Assembly (NCBI GenBank): GCA_012729405.1
Contig: JAAYDH010000066.1
Span: forward strand, 1 to 28,462
Direction of reading: 5' to 3'
Length of the DNA stretch: 28,462 nt
DNA from: Erysipelotrichaceae bacterium
GTDB taxonomy: Bacteria > Bacillota_I > Bacilli_A > RFN20 > CAG-826
A program made the position numbers and the translations under genes. Below, piece by piece: positions 1-7,284 of this stretch (the stretch's first letter is position 1; every line of letters begins with the position of its first letter). The notes beneath the pieces were generated by a model that was not told where the DNA came from, ran no database searches, and was given only the letters and a program-made list of their open reading frames with translations.

Positions 1-2
1 AT

Positions 3-143
3 GAGCGAGTCTTTCATCGACTCACTAGTAAATATGAAGGGGAAGAGTTAAAACGCCGCCTTTTCACGAGTTTAAAGAACAAAGGATATCGCTATCATGA
101 TATTCTCAAAATAATGGAGGAAAAAAACTATGCCGATGATTAA
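3..143 (+). CDS. C-terminal end of a RecX-like regulatory protein (5' partial)
   Basis: The reading frame is open from the left edge and ends with TAA at 141-143, giving 46 visible residues. The visible part is basic and helical, with a leucine/arginine helix (LKRRLFTSLKNKGYRYHDI) followed by an acidic tail. This resembles the last helical repeat of RecX family proteins, in which a short 'K-G-[FY]-x-x-x-x-I' helix is typical. RecX binds RecA filaments and modulates recombination. The frame overlaps the start of yhaM by 14 nt, which implies translational coupling. The gene was cut by the window, so the identification rests on a short tail only. Another helical-repeat protein is possible. Confidence 0.5.
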   Translation, partial: ERVFHRLTSKYEGEELKRRLFTSLKNKGYRYHDILKIMEEKNYADD

Positions 144-1065
144 TGAATTTGTTGACGGTCAACGCTTGACTGGTCAATTCCTTGTCGGGAACATCACAAA
201 GGGTACGAACAACTTTGGGTCAACATACCTAACGATTGAGTTTCGCGATTCTACGGGCACGATAAGTGGCAAGAAATGGGATTCCACTGAAGAAGATGAA
301 ACAATCTATGCGACAGGCAATGTCGTCAATATCGAAGCGGAAGTCTTGAAGTATCGCGATGCTCTGCAATTGAAAGTCCTATCGGGCAAGTTAGTGGCTA
401 TGGAAGACATCGACATCACCAAGTTCACTAAAGCCCCTCCAGTGGCTTTTGAAGAGCTATGGGAGAGACTTAATTATTATGTCAGTTCTATTAAAGATGT
501 AGACTGCAAAAAGATTGTTGCTCATTTCTTGAAGAAGTACGACGCAAAGTTGCGAGTTTATCCAGCTGGAGTGAGCGTCCATCACGAGTATGCGAGTGGC
601 CTCTTGGTCCATATTACATCAATGGCTAAAATTGCTGACTTCCTCGCCCCTTTATACGATGATATTAATCGAGATGTCCTCATCACCGGAGTCCTCCTTC
701 ACGACTTTGGCAAAATGGAGGAATTTGAAGGGCCGGTGGTCTATCACTACACGCTTGAAGGCAAATTGCTTGGCCACATTACTATGATGGTCAGCGAGAT
801 TCGGAAAATCGCCGAACAAGAAAAGATTACGAGCGAAGTCCCTCTGCTTCTCGAACATATGGTTCTTTCTCATCACGGAGACCCCGAATTCGGATCACCG
901 GTCATTCCGATGACAAAAGAAGCGATGCTACTCTCGCTAATTGACAACTTAGATAGCAAGATGGTGATTACCTGCAAAGCTCTCGAAGGTGTGAAACCAG
1001 GAGAGTTCTCACAGAGAGTATTCCCCCTTGATGGCCGTGTCTTATATCAACCTTTAAAGAAATAA
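130..1065 (+). CDS. yhaM: 3'-5' exoribonuclease YhaM
   Basis: The 311-residue protein is close to the usual length of YhaM (about 314). Residues 10-90 form an OB-fold nucleic-acid-binding domain. Residues 145-290 form an HD metal-hydrolase domain with an H-H-E stretch near 150 and the HD pair in LLHDFGKMEEF near 190, followed by the late DNLDSKM motif. The family degrades RNA and single-stranded DNA from the 3' end in Bacillota and is cytoplasmic. The start at 130 is set by GGAGG at 116-120 with a 9-nt spacer. It overlaps the preceding recX-like frame. A terminator follows directly, so this is the last gene of its operon. Confidence 0.93.
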   Translation: MPMINEFVDGQRLTGQFLVGNITKGTNNFGSTYLTIEFRDSTGTISGKKWDSTEEDETIYATGNVVNIEAEVLKYRDALQLKVLSGKLVAMEDIDITKFTKAPPVAFEELWERLNYYVSSIKDVDCKKIVAHFLKKYDAKLRVYPAGVSVHHEYASGLLVHITSMAKIADFLAPLYDDINRDVLITGVLLHDFGKMEEFEGPVVYHYTLEGKLLGHITMMVSEIRKIAEQEKITSEVPLLLEHMVLSHHGDPEFGSPVIPMTKEAMLLSLIDNLDSKMVITCKALEGVKPGEFSQRVFPLDGRVLYQPLKK

Positions 1066-1107
1066 AAAAAGATTCCCTTCCGATTGAACTCAGAAGGGAT
1101 TTTTTTA
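1066..1107. terminator. Bidirectional intrinsic terminator between yhaM and the HIT gene
   Basis: An inverted repeat pairs CCCTTC (1075-1080) with GAAGGG (1093-1098). It is flanked by an A-run on the left and a T-run on the right. Read on either strand it gives a hairpin followed by U residues, so it can end both convergent transcripts. The T-run overlaps the TAA stop of the HIT gene. Confidence 0.8.
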
Positions 1108-1521
1108 TTTAAGATTTTTAACGATTTCTTCAGCGAGAGCTGGAAGATTAAGGCCATCGGTATGTGATTTCATCTCGAGCCGGAAGCCTTCTTCCTCTTC
1201 GTACCGAGGAATGACATGAACATGGAAATGCTTGACGCTTTGACCAGCTGCTTCGTAGCAGTTTGTCAGAATGTTCACCCCCTTAGCTCCGAGATATTTA
1301 ATTGCAACCTGGCCGACGCGCTGAGCGACATCCATCACCTTGTGCATCACATCGTGAGGAGTAGATAAGAAGTTATCATAATGTTTCTTAGGAACCACCA
1401 AGGCGTGTCCCTTTGTCACCTGGCTGATATCTAAAAAGGCGATTACATCGTAATCCTCGTATAGTTTATAACAGGGAATCTCTCCATTAATTATTTTGCA
1501 AAAAACATCCATCTCTTTCAT
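1105..1521 (-). CDS. hit: HIT family nucleotide-binding protein (Hit-like hydrolase)
   Basis: A protein of 138 residues with the complete histidine triad HFHVHVIP near the C-terminus and the typical N-terminal 'CKIINGEIP' and 'LDISQVTKGHALVVPKKH' stretches. HIT proteins bind nucleotides and hydrolyse nucleoside phosphoramidates or dinucleotides such as AMP-linked compounds. The exact substrate cannot be read from sequence. The start at 1521 is preferred over the longer frame beginning at 1575 because AAGGA lies 9 nt upstream of that ATG and because the conserved fold begins at 'MDVFCKI'. The gene is convergent with yhaM and shares its terminator. Confidence 0.93.
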   Translation of the reverse strand: MKEMDVFCKIINGEIPCYKLYEDYDVIAFLDISQVTKGHALVVPKKHYDNFLSTPHDVMHKVMDVAQRVGQVAIKYLGAKGVNILTNCYEAAGQSVKHFHVHVIPRYEEEEGFRLEMKSHTDGLNLPALAEEIVKNLK

Positions 1522-1547
1522 AACCAATGTTCCTTCTTTCTTCACGT

Positions 1548-1575
1548 ATATTATAGCCAATAATATAAATGACAA
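1548..1575 (-). promoter_or_regulatory. Candidate promoter of the HIT gene
   Basis: On the minus strand TTGTCA (1570-1575) is followed after 16 nt by TAATAT (1548-1553). An overlapping perfect TATAAT sits at 1550-1555 but would leave a spacer of only 14 nt. It lies 27 nt upstream of the chosen start codon. Confidence 0.45.
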
Positions 1576-1590
1576 TCGACAAACAAAAGA

Positions 1591-1618
1591 AAAGACCAGA
1601 ATTTTTCATCTGGTCTTT
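1591..1618 (-). terminator. Intrinsic terminator of the lipoprotein operon
   Basis: A perfect 10-bp stem joins AAAGACCAGA (1591-1600) and TCTGGTCTTT (1609-1618) with an 8-nt loop. On the minus strand it is followed by a U-rich tract. It lies 21 nt beyond the stop codon of the lipoprotein gene, just before the HIT promoter. Confidence 0.85.
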
Positions 1619-1638
1619 TTGGTTTTACCAACTTTGAT

Positions 1639-3576
1639 TTAGTCGAATAGATCAGGGAAGTTGTCTTTGAAGTAATCGTAGACGACCTCATCATGGTATT
1701 CGAGATCCATCTTCTCGAGCCAGTGTTTTTGAGCGAGAGTGACGTAGGAGTCATTTTCCGCTAAAATTTTGGCCACTTCGTTGACGTATCCTGCTAAAGG
1801 ATTTTTCTCATTGGGATCGGTAAGATTTTCACGAAGTCTATCGTAGTTCCAAGCATCTGGGTTCTTATTGAACTTCGAAGAAGAGACGGCTTCAATGATT
1901 TGCACAAGGTAGTAAGTCTTACTATCAGAATTGTAGAAGACGATATCATCTTTGCTGGAGACACTTTCAGATGTGGGTTTCTTTAGGAAGTAACTGCCGT
2001 TAATACGTGCGACATAGCTGTTGAAATCACGTGTGGTATCAATTTTCCAATCAGCTCCATCGAGATAGAAACGATCATACTGGTCATAGTCTAAAGTGAC
2101 CCCTTCTTCAGGTTTGAAATTATCAAGCGCGCCTGCAACGCCGATGTTGAATAAACGATCGCGGAACGTACTGAAATCAGATAATCCGCCGTTCTTGATG
2201 AACCAACCCTTGGTCACATAAGTGGTGCTGGCAAGGTTGCGAGTCTTTAATTCAAGTCCGACTTCTTTAAGATATGAACCATTGTTGGTGAAGTCGTTTT
2301 CGATGGATGTATCGGTGATCAAGAGATTGGAATCAATCTTGGAGTATTCTTCCATTAAATCACCGTAATCGGTACCGATGTAGTAATCAGGAGCGATTTC
2401 AGCGTTTGGATCAAATGCTTGTGAATTCTCAAGGTAATTTTTCGCTAGAACGGATAAATCAGCATTGTAAATTCCTTTGTAAGCATCGGATAAGGCGATG
2501 AATTGATCTTCGCCAACCCGGTTGTCGCTAACAGGATCGCCATTGACATCAGTGATTCTGGTGGCAGGGACATCTGCGGTGGTTGGAGCGGCATAAACCA
2601 CATTATTGACGAAATAGTTCATCAAATATTGGGCGCTCTTGTCACTCTTTTCCTTCGTTGAAAGAGAGATAATGTTAACTTTGCGAGCGTAGCTGCGCCC
2701 GAGAGTGTTGTAGGTTTCTTCGAGCAAGTATTGCTCAGTTAATAATTCACGGTAGATTTCTTTAATGAAGGAATCTTCGATATAAGAGATAGTGCTTCCG
2801 GATTCATCTTCACCTAATTCGTAATTGGTTTGATAATTCTCGCGATGTAAGTATTGTGTAAATACATCCGTGTAGTCATATTTAGCATCGAATACTTTTG
2901 GAGCGAAGTAGCCAGCGGAAGAAGCGAGTGTGACTTGATTCAAAGAATTGTAGTCAGCGACCTTCTCAAGGCCGGCATATAATGACACTAGATATGTTCT
3001 TTCAGAAAATTGAGAACGGTAGGAGTAGGCACCTTCTCTAATTTCGGTGTAAATTTTTTCTTTAATGCGATCTTCAATGGTGTTCCATTTCGCGATTAAA
3101 ATTTTGATTTCGGTGTCGCTTGCGACATTGCCGTTGTCACTACGGACATCGCCACTGTCGTCTACGCGGTCTCCGTTGGAGTTAACAGACCAGTATGCGT
3201 GGTGTGCTTTGATGAATGCATCCGCTACTGAATGGTCAGCACTCTCTGCTGAAGCAGCCGCCTCTTTCAAGGTGACGCCAGAGGAAAGTAAAGAATCTTC
3301 ATTGGAAGGACCAACTAGTTTGTTGTATCTTCCAAACATGGAAACTGCATATTGATAAAGAACTTCGTTTAAGACATCAGAAGGAAGATTTCCTTCACGC
3401 AAAGCGTCATAAACGTTGCTCATGATGTTGTTGTATACTTCACGATTATCCCCGAAAGAAACAATTTCTTCTTTGTAATCGGAAGGTCTAGCCACAATTT
3501 CACTACAAGCGGTTAAACCGACAACACTTAACAAGGCGACAGCTAGAAAGCGAGATACTTTTTTATTTGTTGCCAT
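1639..3576 (-). CDS. PrsA/SurA-like extracytoplasmic lipoprotein with degenerate foldase domain
   Basis: A 645-residue protein beginning with a lipoprotein signal peptide: basic MATNKKVSR, hydrophobic FLAVALLSVVG, lipobox LTAC. It should be lipid-anchored on the outer face of the membrane. The start at 3576 has GGGGGAGA about 9 nt upstream. It overlaps the preceding gene by 14 nt and appears to be its paralogue: the N-terminal helical region and the C-terminal 'YV..AQKHWLEKM' tail resemble the neighbour. The stretch 'ARKVNIISLS', later 'ADLSVLAKNYLENSQ' and 'YYIGTDYGDL' align roughly with a parvulin core, but the usual R-H-I-L-V histidine is absent. The protein may therefore act as a chaperone without prolyl isomerase activity. 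This is inference; only the lipoprotein call is firm. Confidence 0.72.
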   Translation of the reverse strand: MATNKKVSRFLAVALLSVVGLTACSEIVARPSDYKEEIVSFGDNREVYNNIMSNVYDALREGNLPSDVLNEVLYQYAVSMFGRYNKLVGPSNEDSLLSSGVTLKEAAASAESADHSVADAFIKAHHAYWSVNSNGDRVDDSGDVRSDNGNVASDTEIKILIAKWNTIEDRIKEKIYTEIREGAYSYRSQFSERTYLVSLYAGLEKVADYNSLNQVTLASSAGYFAPKVFDAKYDYTDVFTQYLHRENYQTNYELGEDESGSTISYIEDSFIKEIYRELLTEQYLLEETYNTLGRSYARKVNIISLSTKEKSDKSAQYLMNYFVNNVVYAAPTTADVPATRITDVNGDPVSDNRVGEDQFIALSDAYKGIYNADLSVLAKNYLENSQAFDPNAEIAPDYYIGTDYGDLMEEYSKIDSNLLITDTSIENDFTNNGSYLKEVGLELKTRNLASTTYVTKGWFIKNGGLSDFSTFRDRLFNIGVAGALDNFKPEEGVTLDYDQYDRFYLDGADWKIDTTRDFNSYVARINGSYFLKKPTSESVSSKDDIVFYNSDSKTYYLVQIIEAVSSSKFNKNPDAWNYDRLRENLTDPNEKNPLAGYVNEVAKILAENDSYVTLAQKHWLEKMDLEYHDEVVYDYFKDNFPDLFD

Positions 3577-5200
3577 AGTAGCATTCTCCCCCTTTATCAT
3601 ATTCACTTGTATCACCATCGGTGAATGCAATAATACATCCTTCTGGAACCATGCGGTCCACATTGTATCTTGCATCTTTTTGGGCCTCGAGTAATTCGAG
3701 ATATTTTTCCCAAGCGCGATTCATACCAAGAGTTTGTGAGACGTAGTTGTTTTCTCTTTGCTTCTCGAGATATTCGATGATTTTGGTGTCTAAATCTTTA
3801 GCGAATTGGAGATCGGCTTTGTTTTCTTCATAAAGGAATTCGTATAAACGATAATCGTATGTTGAGTCGAATCCTTTAATTGCTTCCTTAACTTCGTTAG
3901 CGCGAGCGTTATAGCCGGCCTTATCAGTATTGAGGAAGTTGACATAAGTAGCTTTTGGATTGTCGTTCGAATCTTTTGGATAAGAACTGTCGCTCGGAAC
4001 TGAAGTCGTGTAGTATTCTTCTAAAGAAACTTTATCTTCGTTTCCTGCGACGGAAGTATCAACAAATTCATAGATGGATTTTTGAATAACCATGAAGTGG
4101 ATTCCGTATTGGCTGCGAACGCCAACGATGACACGGCCTTCTTCGTCAGTTAAAACACCTAATGTTGGCGAATCACTTTCTAGTTGAGTTCCTTGTAATG
4201 ATGGAATGTCCTCGACTTTACGGAAACCGGTCTTCTTTTGAGTTGAATCAGCCATCAACAAAGCGCTGTTTTCTGGACCAACCAAATCAACAGGATCGTC
4301 TCTGTCGGGAGCGACACTAAAGGATCTCTCATTATTAGTGATAATAAACACACTGCGGCGGTTAAGATATTTGTTCCAGAGGATGTTTCTTGGATAAATC
4401 ATTGAATCACCATCGTAGAGAACTTGGCCATCAACGGTTTCTTTTTCTCTTAAATCGTATAGTGCTTCAAAAGCTTCATAAGGAACTTTTGCCAAGCCAG
4501 CGATTTCTTCGTAGGCTTCGCCAACCTCTTTGGTGGTTTGCTCTTTAATGCTTGTGTAGCTTCCAGTAATTCCTAAACCTTCGCTAATCGTTGGGTTTTT
4601 AGTTACCTTAGTCATAATTGCATCGTAGGCATACACGCCGAGTTGGAACTCGTTGGCCATCGTGAGACTGCCATCAGAGTTGGCTTTGTTGGTAACAATA
4701 CCTACATCACCATAAGATGAAGCACTTCCGTCCGAGCTGTTTGATGCGGCAATTGCACCAAAAGTCAACGAACCATCCTTTAATTTTGAGACGACGTTGT
4801 ACAAGTTGCTCGCTTGTTCGACCGAGATTGTCTCTCGATTGAAATTAGGGTTAGAACCATCGATACTCACTAAGATGTGGCGAAGGTGATAGGGAAGACG
4901 AGAAATAATTTTTCCGTTATACTCTTCTTGCTTTTCAACCTTTTCACCGTCAGGAGCGATTCCTAAATACTCGCTTCTTAGAGTGTCGGCATTTTGTTCA
5001 TAATACCAATCCTCTAATTGTTCTTTTTCTTTTTCATAGATGAACTTTTGTTCAAGTTCTTCTTCAGTCTCAACTCCATTACTTTCGAGAATGGCTTCCC
5101 ATTCAGTGCTGTACTTGGTGCCGTTAGAATTAGCATTTTCTTTTGCTGCTTCTTTTTGATCTAAGACATCATCCTTAGCTTCTTTTTCGATAATTCCCAA
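3563..5200 (-). CDS. prsA: PrsA-like parvulin foldase, C-terminal portion downstream of an in-frame stop
   Basis: A frame of 545 residues from a TTG codon at 5200. It lacks its own signal peptide. Residues 1-100 are charged and helical, like the SurA/PrsA N-domain. Residues about 104-195 are a parvulin-type peptidyl-prolyl isomerase with LRHILVSIDG, LKDGSLTFGAIA, SYGDVGIV and MANEFQLG. PrsA proteins help fold exported proteins at the membrane-wall interface. The frame is in phase with the upstream 84-codon gene, separated only by TAA at 5213-5215 and four sense codons. The TTG has no convincing ribosome binding site. The piece is therefore best read as the remainder of one gene of about 634 codons, broken by a single nonsense codon. 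Confidence 0.75.
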   Translation of the reverse strand: MGIIEKEAKDDVLDQKEAAKENANSNGTKYSTEWEAILESNGVETEEELEQKFIYEKEKEQLEDWYYEQNADTLRSEYLGIAPDGEKVEKQEEYNGKIISRLPYHLRHILVSIDGSNPNFNRETISVEQASNLYNVVSKLKDGSLTFGAIAASNSSDGSASSYGDVGIVTNKANSDGSLTMANEFQLGVYAYDAIMTKVTKNPTISEGLGITGSYTSIKEQTTKEVGEAYEEIAGLAKVPYEAFEALYDLREKETVDGQVLYDGDSMIYPRNILWNKYLNRRSVFIITNNERSFSVAPDRDDPVDLVGPENSALLMADSTQKKTGFRKVEDIPSLQGTQLESDSPTLGVLTDEEGRVIVGVRSQYGIHFMVIQKSIYEFVDTSVAGNEDKVSLEEYYTTSVPSDSSYPKDSNDNPKATYVNFLNTDKAGYNARANEVKEAIKGFDSTYDYRLYEFLYEENKADLQFAKDLDTKIIEYLEKQRENNYVSQTLGMNRAWEKYLELLEAQKDARYNVDRMVPEGCIIAFTDGDTSEYDKGGECYYGNK

Positions 5201-5212
5201 AGATTTCTTTGT

Positions 5213-5467
5213 TTAGTACTTACCTTCATTGAACGCATCCCGAATCATCACTTCGAGAATACGCTCATAAAACTTGGAGATGCCATTGGGAGTTTCGCGG
5301 TATTGGTCATACATTTCGTCAGTGATAACTGCATACGGGGATTGTCCATCATAACCTTTGAAGGTCACGACGGCATCTTTGTTCGATGTAACACTGCTAC
5401 ATGCCGACATCGCGATAACGCCAATGAGACCAGTAACTAAACCTAGGGATAGTTTACTTTTCTTCAT
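5213..5467 (-). CDS. Signal-peptide portion of the interrupted PrsA-like lipoprotein
   Basis: An 84-residue frame that starts at 5467 behind AAGGAG and ends at TAA (5213-5215). Residues 1-23 are a lipoprotein signal peptide, MKKSKLSLGLVTGLIGVIAMSAC, whose lipobox cysteine is C23. The rest begins the helical N-domain of a PrsA/SurA-like protein ('YERILEVMIRDAFNEGKY') and stops in mid-helix. Translation continues in the same frame after the stop as TKKSLGIIEKEAKDDV. The short product would be secreted and lipidated but has no functional domain. It is either a pseudogene fragment or the first part of a protein made by stop readthrough. A sequence error is a third possibility. Confidence 0.7.
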   Translation of the reverse strand: MKKSKLSLGLVTGLIGVIAMSACSSVTSNKDAVVTFKGYDGQSPYAVITDEMYDQYRETPNGISKFYERILEVMIRDAFNEGKY

Positions 5468-5500
5468 GTTTTTTCTCCTTTTCTGAAATATAGCGTTAAT

Positions 5501-5529
5501 ATTCTAAATATTATTACGTTCTTATGCAA
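5501..5529 (-). promoter_or_regulatory. Promoter of the PrsA-like lipoprotein operon
   Basis: On the minus strand TTGCAT (5524-5529) is separated by exactly 17 nt from TAGAAT (5501-5506). The site lies about 35 nt upstream of the start codon at 5467, in the divergent region that also holds the suf promoter. Confidence 0.6.
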
Positions 5530-5619
5530 CATAATTCTTGCCAATCTTCATATATATGCGGTGTGAAAAATCAAAAGATTAGCAAATGTCTAAATCCAGT
5601 AACTTTTTTATCGTATCAA

Positions 5620-5648
5620 TTGATTAGCATCTTTAAGATGATTAAAAT
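5620..5648 (+). promoter_or_regulatory. Promoter of the suf operon with a palindrome in its spacer
   Basis: TTGATT (5620-5625) and TAAAAT (5643-5648) are separated by 17 nt. The spacer holds an inverted repeat, CATCTT-T-AAGATG (5628-5640), that almost fills it. A repressor bound there would block RNA polymerase. No regulator gene is visible nearby. Confidence 0.6.
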
Positions 5649-5671
5649 ATGTAAGATTCGAGGTGAACTCT

Positions 5672-6490
5672 ATGGCGAAATTAGTAATTAAAGATCTCCA
5701 CGCTGAAGTGGAAGGCAAGGAAATTCTCAAGGGAATTAACTTAACGATCGAACAAGGAGAAACAGTGGCTTTCTTAGGTCCTAATGGACATGGAAAATCA
5801 ACTCTTTTAAATATTATTATTGGACACCCCCGTTATCATGTTACTAAAGGTTCAGTTTATCTTGATGATAAAAATGTATTAGAAATGAGTGTTGATGAAA
5901 GATCAAAAGCTGGTCTCTTTTTAGGAATGCAAAACCCAGTAGAAATTCCTGGAGTTATTAACTCTGATTTCTTAAGAGCTTCACTCAACGCCCACCGCGA
6001 GAAACCCATCTCTACATATAACTTTTACAAGATGCTTGATTCCTCCACAAAAGAGCTAAAAATGCCTTTCGATTTAGCCACCCGATCTCTTAACGAAGGG
6101 TTCTCGGGAGGAGAGAAGAAAAGGAATGAAATTCTTCAACTACTCATGCTCGAGCCAAAGATTGCTTTATTAGATGAAATTGATTCTGGTCTTGACGTTG
6201 ACGCGATGCAGACAGTCGCAGAGGTAATAAGAAAAGAGCAAGAAAAAGGAACGGGATTTTTAATCATCTCTCACTATGCGCGTTTATTCGAATTAGTTAA
6301 ACCTACAAGAGCGATTGTTATGATTAACGGAAAAATCGTTATTGATGGTGATCCGTCCTATATTAAAAGGATTGACCAAACTGGTTATGAATTCATAAAA
6401 ACCGAATTAGGCATTGAAATTGAAAAAGACGAAGTGGATATGAACAAAGTTTCGATTGGCGAGTGCGGAGTAAAGGAAATTATTCGCTAG
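5672..6490 (+). CDS. sufC: Fe-S cluster assembly ATPase SufC
   Basis: A cytoplasmic ABC-type ATPase of 272 residues that drives the SufBCD scaffold. It shows Walker A GPNGHGKST near residue 36, signature FSGGEKKRNEILQ near 148 and Walker B IALLDEIDSGLD. The 'SGGEKKRNE' signature and the 'DEIDSGLDVDA' run are typical of SufC rather than of transporter ATPases. The start at 5672 is chosen over a GTG at 5663 because GAGGTG (5660-5665) then lies 6 nt upstream. It is the first gene of the operon. Its C-terminus is somewhat longer than the usual 250 or so residues, with an acidic 'EIEKDEVDMNK' stretch. Confidence 0.97.
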   Translation: MAKLVIKDLHAEVEGKEILKGINLTIEQGETVAFLGPNGHGKSTLLNIIIGHPRYHVTKGSVYLDDKNVLEMSVDERSKAGLFLGMQNPVEIPGVINSDFLRASLNAHREKPISTYNFYKMLDSSTKELKMPFDLATRSLNEGFSGGEKKRNEILQLLMLEPKIALLDEIDSGLDVDAMQTVAEVIRKEQEKGTGFLIISHYARLFELVKPTRAIVMINGKIVIDGDPSYIKRIDQTGYEFIKTELGIEIEKDEVDMNKVSIGECGVKEIIR

Positions 6491-7282
6491 ATGAAAAACG
6501 AAATACTAATCTCTGAGTCTGAGCTGCTAAAATGCGAGCCAATTGTTCTTTCCCTAAAAGAGAATGAAACCGTTCAAATAAACATCAACTCTAATGACAC
6601 TAGTTATATCTTTGTCAGAGATTTTTCGATTGGTTCAATTTTGAATATCCATCTAAAAGAGAATGCAAAACTACAGCTATCATTATTAGCAAAAAACGTT
6701 TTTGACAAAGCGGAAATTAATGTTGATTTGGAAAAAGGAGCCTTTTTTGCATCTTATTTTGCTGATTTTTCAAAAGATAAAGAAAAACTAAAAGTAACGA
6801 TTAAGTTAAATGGCGAAGGATCATCGGCGTACTGGCACCTCGCTTCTCTTACTGCGAATAAAGACAACAAAGAATTCAATATTAATATTAATCACAATGC
6901 TGGCCACACCATTGCTTTGAGCAATAATTTTGGCGTGTCAAAGGATGAATCAAAACTCATATTTTCTGGAAAATCAGCAATTTATAAAGGGTCTCATGGA
7001 AGCCACACTCGTCAGAATTCAAAAATCATGGTTTTTGATCCGTCCTGCGATGCAATTGCTCGCCCAGTATTAAAAATTGATGAAAAAGATATTGAAGCCA
7101 GCCACGGAGCGGTGGTGGGAAGAATTCCTGAAGAACATTTATTCTATTTAACCTCTCGTGGTCTTGATGAGTCTCAGGCGAAACGCTTGATTACATATGG
7201 GTATTTGAAGCCAATTACCCGTGGCTTTATCGATGAATCAGTTCGGAATGAAATCGTCGAACTGATAGAAGGGAGAATGTAG
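6491..7282 (+). CDS. sufD: Fe-S cluster assembly protein SufD (short form)
   Basis: A 263-residue member of the SufB/SufD beta-helix family. The core motifs are present in the C-terminal half: 'GSHGSHTRQNSKIMVFDPSCDAIARPVLKI', then EASHGAVVG with the conserved histidine (about H205), and the closing 'EEHLFYLTSRGLDESQAKRLITYGYLKP' helices. The protein is much shorter than typical SufD (about 420-440). It lacks most of the N-terminal helical domain and part of the beta-helix. It starts immediately after the sufC stop with no gap, so its translation is probably coupled. SufD pairs with SufB and SufC in the scaffold that builds 4Fe-4S clusters. Assignment as SufD rather than a second SufB rests on position and on the degenerate N-terminus. 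Confidence 0.88.
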   Translation: MKNEILISESELLKCEPIVLSLKENETVQININSNDTSYIFVRDFSIGSILNIHLKENAKLQLSLLAKNVFDKAEINVDLEKGAFFASYFADFSKDKEKLKVTIKLNGEGSSAYWHLASLTANKDNKEFNININHNAGHTIALSNNFGVSKDESKLIFSGKSAIYKGSHGSHTRQNSKIMVFDPSCDAIARPVLKIDEKDIEASHGAVVGRIPEEHLFYLTSRGLDESQAKRLITYGYLKPITRGFIDESVRNEIVELIEGRM

Positions 7283-7284
7283 AC

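Noticed and set aside
5198..5215. Stop codon reassignment to explain the split foldase gene
   Set aside because: The codon is TAA, which is used as a normal stop by many genes here. TGA is also a true stop (pgsA, exonuclease). The interruption must be local.
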